NCBI RefSeq assembly: GCF_016865255.1
Contig: NZ_CP033381.1
Location: 3,658,001 to 3,722,000 of the forward strand
DNA length: 64,000 bases
DNA from: Methylomonas sp. LW13
GTDB taxonomy: Bacteria; Pseudomonadota; Gammaproteobacteria; Methylococcales; Methylomonadaceae
Direction: 5' to 3'
In this document: positions 59,683 through 64,000 of the stretch, one piece after another
How the letters are laid out: each line of letters opens with the position of its first letter
Numbering within the stretch: position 1 is the stretch's first letter
The notes under the pieces: generated by a model
The model's input: only the letters and a program-made list of their open reading frames with translations
Databases searched by the model: none
Told to the model about the DNA's origin: nothing
Translations under genes and position numbers: made by a program

Positions 59683-60465
59683 TTAATCTTGGCTGACCGT
59701 CGTGGTCAGCCAACTGTATACGCGCTTTACAAGCAATTCGTAATCTTGTTGATAGCCGTGATCCTCGCCATCCATTCTTATTTGCCGATACACCGGATTA
59801 TCTTTACCGGCCATACGCCGTTGCCGGGCGCTATCGAGCACTGCCGGTAAATCAAACTCGGCATAGACATCCAAAAAAGGCAATTGCACTTTTTTAATCA
59901 AATCCAGACTTTGCGCCTGTGTTGCAGTCGTTTGCGGCACCGGCAAACTAATCGATACCAGCGCCGCCACGTCATTGGGTTTATCGGCAAGGCGGGATGC
60001 GGCCATCAAAGCGCCCATGCCGTAGCCGACAATCGCGATATGTTTCGCACCGTTTTTCAGCAGATGTTCCACAGCCGCATCAATGCGTCCACGCGCCTCC
60101 TCAAACAGAGGGTAATACTCTTCAGCCTGGGCGCTGCTTTCCCTGATAGGCATTTGTAAGGCAAGCGTAGCCCAATTATGCATCGGCAACGTGGTTCGCA
60201 AGCGATGGATCAAGGGCTTGGCATCGGGATGTTCGCCCATATCGTGCAGTACGATTGCCACTTGGCTGTTGTCGGTCTTTTCGGCTTCCGTGAAGAGCGC
60301 CAGAAAAGTTTTGTCGGCGGATTTCAACCAAATCGCCTGCCCCATGGACAATTGTTGCTGAATAGCCGCAGCAAAGTCCTGCTCTCTGCGGCTATCGGTC
60401 GCAAACACCAATGTCGAAACTAGCAATAATGCCGTAAATAACGACGCATTGCGCATAGTGAACAC
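59683..60465 (-). CDS. DUF3530-like secreted alpha/beta-hydrolase-fold protein
   Basis: A 260-residue protein with a signal peptide (about residues 1-22, ending VFATDS) and an alpha/beta-hydrolase-like core: VAIVLHDMGEHPDA, LMSLQMP-like LALQMPIRES, and the nucleophile elbow IVGYGMGALMA. The elbow lacks the usual serine (GYGMG for GxSxG), so classical hydrolysis is doubtful. The final segment EDHGYQQDYELLVKRV would hold the last histidine. Its ATG overlaps the stop of the upstream perM-like gene by one base (TAATG). Confidence 0.8.
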   Translation of the reverse strand: MFTMRNASLFTALLLVSTLVFATDSRREQDFAAAIQQQLSMGQAIWLKSADKTFLALFTEAEKTDNSQVAIVLHDMGEHPDAKPLIHRLRTTLPMHNWATLALQMPIRESSAQAEEYYPLFEEARGRIDAAVEHLLKNGAKHIAIVGYGMGALMAASRLADKPNDVAALVSISLPVPQTTATQAQSLDLIKKVQLPFLDVYAEFDLPAVLDSARQRRMAGKDNPVYRQIRMDGEDHGYQQDYELLVKRVYSWLTTTVSQD

Positions 60466-61547
60466 TAACCTTTGCTGTAAAAACCGCTAAAGGTATAACG
60501 CTCATGGATATGCCGCAACAGCACCATAATCACCGACGCCACCGGCAAGGCCAACAAGACGCCTAAAAACCCGAACAGCTGACCACCCGCCAGTACAGCA
60601 AACATCACTGCTACGGGATGTAAACCGATTTTGTTTCCGACCAACCACGGCGTCAACAGCATGCCTTCCATACTCTGACCCACCGCAAAAACGATCAACA
60701 CCGGCAATAAATGCATCGCATCCTGAAATTGTAGCAAGGCCGCGATGCAGGCAAAGACGATACCGGTGATGGCCCCCATATACGGTACGAAACTGACCAA
60801 ACCAGCCAGCATACCGATCACCAGGGCCAGTTCCAGATCCACCAACCACAAGCCGACGCTGTAAATCACGCCAAGCGCCAGCATCACATAAAACTGGCCG
60901 CGCATGAAAGCACCCAACACCACGTCGGCCTCGCCGGCCAGTTTGGCGACAGTACCGGCAACGCGGCGTGGAAACAAATCGTGGATCCGCGCCACTAAGT
61001 CGTCCCAATCGCGCAGTAAATAGAAGGTAATCACCGGAATCAACACCAGATTCATCACCCAACCAACGATCACCGCACCGGAATGGGAGACCGATTGAAT
61101 CAGGTTCTCGGCAACGCCGTCGCCGTCTTGCCAATGACTCTTGATCAGATTAATCAATTGATCTTCGCGCAACGGTCTAATCGTGCGTCCCAGATATTTT
61201 TGCAAAACCGGCACGACCGATTTGTTTATCCAGTTTAAATAAGACGGCAGTTTGTCGATGAATTCGCTGATTTGATATTCCAGGGCAGGAATGATGACGA
61301 TCAGCAGCGCCGCTATTGAAAAAATGATACCGGAAAACACCACCATGACTGCCAGCGTCCGATTTAAACGCCAACCACGGAATTGCAAAGTTTCCAGCCT
61401 ATCCACAACTGGATCGCCGAGGTAAGCGAGAATGGCCGCAAACGCAAAAGGCATCAGCACCGGCGCCAACACATACAATAGGCCGCCGAAAGCCAGTATA
61501 AAGGCCAGTACAAACCATTTTTGCGAATCGTTCATCTCTACCATCAT
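60465..61547 (-). CDS. AI-2E/PerM family membrane protein
   Basis: A 360-residue inner-membrane protein with eight hydrophobic segments and the family motifs: LGDPVVDRLE near the start, the large loop residues 100-160, VITFYLLRDWDDL, FVPYMGAITGIVFAC and the C-terminal LLALPVASVIMVLLRHIHERY (quoted as LALPVASVIMVLLRH). Function is transport or permease-like; substrate unknown. ATG 61547 follows AAGG. The DedA gene ends seven bases upstream, so dedA-perM-DUF3530 form one operon. Confidence 0.92.
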   Translation of the reverse strand: MMVEMNDSQKWFVLAFILAFGGLLYVLAPVLMPFAFAAILAYLGDPVVDRLETLQFRGWRLNRTLAVMVVFSGIIFSIAALLIVIIPALEYQISEFIDKLPSYLNWINKSVVPVLQKYLGRTIRPLREDQLINLIKSHWQDGDGVAENLIQSVSHSGAVIVGWVMNLVLIPVITFYLLRDWDDLVARIHDLFPRRVAGTVAKLAGEADVVLGAFMRGQFYVMLALGVIYSVGLWLVDLELALVIGMLAGLVSFVPYMGAITGIVFACIAALLQFQDAMHLLPVLIVFAVGQSMEGMLLTPWLVGNKIGLHPVAVMFAVLAGGQLFGFLGVLLALPVASVIMVLLRHIHERYTFSGFYSKG

Positions 61548-61553
61548 GCGACC

Positions 61554-62189
61554 TTATTGCTTGGATTGTTTACGGGCTTTCCAAACTTCCAGCACTATCG
61601 GCAAGATCGAAATCAGCACGATGCCTAACACCACTAACTCAAAGTTTTTCTTCACCAGCGGAATATTGCCGAAGAAATAGCCGGCAAACACGCAAATTAA
61701 CACCCATGCCACTCCGCCGATAATGTTATACAAAATGAAAGTGCTGTAAGGCATTTTCCCTATCCCGGCCACGAACGGCGCAAAGGTGCGCACGATAGGC
61801 ACAAAGCGCGCCAGTACGATAGTTTTGCCGCCGTAGGTATCGTAGAACGCCTGGGCGCGGTCAAGATGTTCGCGGTTTACCCAACTGAGCGAATAGGCGC
61901 GTTGACCAATGCTGCGGCCTATCCAATAGTTGACGGTATCGCCCAGCACCGCCGCAGCTCCCAAGACGCCGAGCAATATCGGCAAATTGAAAGCATCCAT
62001 TGCCACGAAGGCACCGGCGGCAAACAACAGGGAGTCACCGGGCAAAAACGGCATCACTACGAAACCGGTCTCGACAAAAATCACTAAAAACAAAATGGCA
62101 TAGGTCAGCGTACCGTAGTCGCTGATGATATTGGCCAAATGTTTATCGATGTGCAGCAGAATGTCGGTCAAATAGTGTAGCCAGTCCAT
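61554..62189 (-). CDS. DedA family membrane protein
   Basis: A 211-residue inner-membrane protein (SNARE-associated/VTT fold) with ETGFVVMPFLPGDSLLF near residue 41, GAAAVLGDTVNYWIGR, GGKTIVLARFVPIVRTFAPF (quoted as KTIVLARFVPIVRTFAPF) and GGVAWVLIC. Family members are phospholipid flippases that recycle undecaprenyl phosphate. First gene of the dedA-perM-DUF3530 operon. Confidence 0.94.
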   Translation of the reverse strand: MDWLHYLTDILLHIDKHLANIISDYGTLTYAILFLVIFVETGFVVMPFLPGDSLLFAAGAFVAMDAFNLPILLGVLGAAAVLGDTVNYWIGRSIGQRAYSLSWVNREHLDRAQAFYDTYGGKTIVLARFVPIVRTFAPFVAGIGKMPYSTFILYNIIGGVAWVLICVFAGYFFGNIPLVKKNFELVVLGIVLISILPIVLEVWKARKQSKQ

Positions 62190-62256
62190 GTTTTACTCGT
62201 TTGGTTGAAAAATCTCGGTCAATAATATCTGCTACTAATGACAACTTTTCGGCGCG

Positions 62257-62577
62257 CTAGAAGAAATAAGCCGCTACTGCCCCGCTTATCAGAGCAAGTG
62301 CCGCCGCCAGCAACCATACCCACAGTTTAGGCTTACCGGATTTTTGCTCGTAAGGCACGCCTTCGATGCGCGCATTCACTGCTTTCAATTTACCGCCCGT
62401 ATCACGGGCGACTTCATAAAACAACACATCGCCGCGCACCGGACGGCGGGCCATGCCTTTTAAAGAGGAAATATGTACAAAAATATCTTTGTCGCCGTTA
62501 TCCGGCTGAATAAAGCCAAAACCTCTATCGTCTTTCCAGGTTTTTAAAACACCTTTCAGGATGGTCGTATCCGCCAT
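62257..62577 (-). CDS. Cold-shock-domain protein with C-terminal membrane helix
   Basis: A 106-residue protein. The cold-shock nucleic-acid-binding domain (about 5-70) shows GVLKTWKDDRGFGFIQPD (RNP1 GFGFIQ) and DIFVHISSLKG (RNP2). A linker and one membrane helix (about 84-104, LWVWLLAAALALISGAVAAYF, quoted as LWVWLLAAALALISGAVAAY) follow, ending YFF. Related proteins often carry a DUF1294 domain after the cold-shock domain; here it is reduced to a single helix. Start has GGTGAAAAG upstream. Confidence 0.9.
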   Translation of the reverse strand: MADTTILKGVLKTWKDDRGFGFIQPDNGDKDIFVHISSLKGMARRPVRGDVLFYEVARDTGGKLKAVNARIEGVPYEQKSGKPKLWVWLLAAALALISGAVAAYFF

Positions 62578-62932
62578 CTTTTCACCTCTAGTTAATTATT
62601 ATTTTTGTGTATTTTGTCTGAAAAATCCCGAAAACATAAAACCCGGCCTGGGCGCTTTTGATCGATTACGCCGCCTGACTTTGCGATTCCCGGTAAACCT
62701 GGCATCCGCTACTACGATGCGTTAGCTGTTTTACCAGCCAACGTGCCTGGCAAACGGCAGACGGTATTGCCGGTTCTGTTTGGATGGTTAATTTGCGAAG
62801 AAGACGACGACCACACCCGGCGTCGATATTCATAAAAGCACTGACAAATCGGCTAACGAAATCTTTCACCGCTAACCGATCAATGGGAGACAAGGCGACG
62901 TTTCCAGCTATCGCGCAAAACGCCGCCTTTGA
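62578..62932. other. Intergenic region; a doubtful 75-codon frame on the minus strand
   Basis: The frame at 62666-62893 (starting MSPIDRLAVKDFVSRF) has no ribosome binding site, no family similarity and a serine/arginine/glutamine-rich end, so I do not call it a gene. No other structure is seen. Confidence 0.4.
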
Positions 62933-63295
62933 TTAAAATTTCTTGTCAATCAAAACCTTATCATCGATAACCAGCTTCGACACGCCTCCCAATGCCAAAT
63001 GCAGGGTACAGGATGCGGTTTTGAAGTTAGAGTCTTTCTCGCCTACCCATTCCATCGTGACATAGGTCGTTTTATCGGTATCGGTTTTGGACGGGAAATA
63101 CACTTGGGTACCGGTTTTGTTTTCGATCAACTTCGGACATTTTTGGTTAGCCATTTCCTGCATGGCTACCAACGTGCGGATTTGCGCAGCGGCCTCTTTT
63201 TCCTCGTTGGATTGATCCTTGCTGACACCCACCAAGATAAAACCGGCTACAAACACCCCCACCACAGCGATCATCAATTTCTGTGTTTCACCCAT
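62933..63295 (-). CDS. Hypothetical single-span membrane protein
   Basis: A 120-residue protein. One N-terminal helix (about 7-24, LMIAVVGVFVAGFILVGV) is followed by a periplasmic domain with two cysteines (QKCPKL and TASCTLHLAL) that could form a disulfide. A GGAGAG ribosome binding site supports the ATG at 63295. I recognise no family. Confidence 0.7.
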   Translation of the reverse strand: MGETQKLMIAVVGVFVAGFILVGVSKDQSNEEKEAAAQIRTLVAMQEMANQKCPKLIENKTGTQVYFPSKTDTDKTTYVTMEWVGEKDSNFKTASCTLHLALGGVSKLVIDDKVLIDKKF

Positions 63296-63400
63296 TGTTG
63301 CTCTCCTCTGTTTTGTAGTTATTTTTTCGGCGAATCCGAATTGTTACCCTTCGGATTCTATGCCAATCGACCGGTATCGGCAATGCGCCTGACAAAAGCC

Positions 63401-63808
63401 TTACTGCGGATCCACCTGCGCAATCCAATCGCCTAAATTATAGTAGTTGGTGATGCGCGCGACTTTACCGTCGCGAATATCGAAAAACGCGCCGGCCGGC
63501 AAGCGATAGGTTTGACCATTGGCTTCCGGTAGGCCCTCGTCGGTATTCAGATATTCGCCCAATACCACAAACTCCGCTGCGCCGCGGGTGCCGTCCTCGT
63601 TAGCCATGATCACCATATCCACCAACTGTTCTTTGTAGTGGTGATTCATTTTTTTCATGAACTCAGCGAAAGCAGCCTTGCCTTGCTCGCGGTCGCCCTG
63701 GTTGATGTCATGTACCACATCGTCGGTCAACAAGCTCAGAAAGGTATCCATGTCGCCGCTGTTGAATGCTTGATAGTACTGTTCGATAAGTTTTTTTGCT
63801 TGTTGCAT
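63401..63808 (-). CDS. NTF2/SnoaL-like protein
   Basis: A 135-residue protein with the cone-shaped fold pattern: IEQYYQAFNSGDMDTFLSLL, VHDINQGDREQGKAAFAEFM (quoted as DDVVHDINQGD), EFVVLGEYLN and a final IRDGKVARITNYYNLGDW. Members bind small hydrophobic ligands or act as isomerases; nothing here fixes the role. The start is set at ATG 63808 (MQQAKKL) over an 11-codon longer frame. Confidence 0.85.
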   Translation of the reverse strand: MQQAKKLIEQYYQAFNSGDMDTFLSLLTDDVVHDINQGDREQGKAAFAEFMKKMNHHYKEQLVDMVIMANEDGTRGAAEFVVLGEYLNTDEGLPEANGQTYRLPAGAFFDIRDGKVARITNYYNLGDWIAQVDPQ

Positions 63809-63830
63809 AGTGGTATTGGTGCCTGGATTA

Positions 63831-63866
63831 AAAACCGGCAATTCTGCCAGAAGCCCGGTTTTTTTT
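63831..63866. terminator. Bidirectional terminator after cobO
   Basis: AACCGG (63833-63838) pairs with CCGGTT (63855-63860), with T runs on both strands. On the minus strand it ends the cobO message. Confidence 0.7.
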
Positions 63867-63870
63867 CAGC

Positions 63871-64000
63871 TTAAAATTCCACGCCCTGCTCGGCTTTGAT
63901 GCCGGCGGCAAAAGCGTGTTTGATTCGGGTCATTTCGGTAACCGTGTCGGCTGCTTCGATGACTTCCGGTGCCGCATTGCGGCCGGTCATCACCAAGTGT
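63871..64000 (-). CDS. cobO: Cob(I)yrinic acid a,c-diamide adenosyltransferase, 3' end only
   Basis: Only the last 42 codons lie in the window, reading HLVMTGRNAAPEVIEAADTV, then EMTRIKHAFAAGIKAEQGVEF before TAA. This is the conserved C-terminus of CobO/BtuR corrinoid adenosyltransferases (TGRNAP and the KAQxGIEF end). The start lies right of the window. Confidence 0.9.
   Translation of the reverse strand, partial: HLVMTGRNAAPEVIEAADTVTEMTRIKHAFAAGIKAEQGVEF

Noticed and set aside
62666..62893. 75-codon minus-strand frame
   Set aside because: No ribosome binding site, no similarity, and biased composition at the end.

Overview
The window looks like chromosomal DNA of a gammaproteobacterial methanotroph, most like Methylomonas or a relative. 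The reasons are an FhcA-type (formylmethanofuran dehydrogenase subunit A-like) amidohydrolase, two globin-like genes, dense PAS/GGDEF/EAL signalling, a GnnA-GnnB-LpxB lipid A set, and tight gammaproteobacterial-style operons. The genus is an inference from gene content. I saw no rRNA, tRNA, CRISPR array, insertion sequence or prophage module. Many strong hairpin terminators separate the operons.

Region by region. 1-6790 is a nitrogen island: a partial amt, glnK, amtB and a second glnK on the minus strand, then a porin and glnA on the plus strand. The gap between the second glnK and the porin carries two divergent sigma-54 (-24/-12) promoters and GCAC-N7-GTGC sites like those of NtrC. 6848-11102 holds a small secreted protein, serine deaminase, a globin-like protein, a 46-codon membrane-peptide gene and a BAX-inhibitor-family protein. 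11229-15399 is a truncated haemoglobin followed by LapD and LapG (c-di-GMP control of adhesin release), a YgjP-like metallopeptidase and a thioredoxin-like protein. 15423-16461 is an FHA/PilZ pair. 16710-20592 is pta, a DUF3280-like gene and ackA.

20798-30642 is the most striking region, a probable zinc-starvation (Zur) locus. A ZnuD-like TonB receptor has a Zur-like palindrome in its promoter. It is followed by a COG0523 GTPase (with its own Zur-like box), a small membrane protein, a ZIP transporter, a DUF1826 protein, a stand-alone FhcA paralogue, the zinc-independent GTP cyclohydrolase FolE2, and two more COG0523 GTPases. A bacterioferritin lacking the haem-ligand methionine follows.

31358-41581 (minus) is a five-gene signalling cluster: an HD-GYP response regulator, a receiver-HATPase protein, two large membrane PAS proteins without a kinase domain, and a hybrid histidine kinase with an Hpt domain. 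41880-46322 has tgt and, on the other strand, gnnA-gnnB-lpxB, which predicts a lipid A built on 2,3-diamino-2,3-dideoxyglucose. 46694-50885 is an operon of an outer-membrane barrel, a tetrahaem cytochrome c, a HAMP membrane protein and a chemoreceptor. 50930-54023 is copper efflux (copZ, copA) plus a Uma2-family gene. 54144-58967 has EAL-HDOD, rhodanese, hflD, mutM and a PP2C-type regulator. The rest to 64000 contains small conserved proteins, PerM/AI-2E and DedA membrane proteins, a cold-shock-domain membrane protein, an NTF2-like protein and the 3' end of cobO.

Start codons were moved downstream from the longest open frame where domain start, ribosome binding site or overlap argued for it; each case is stated.
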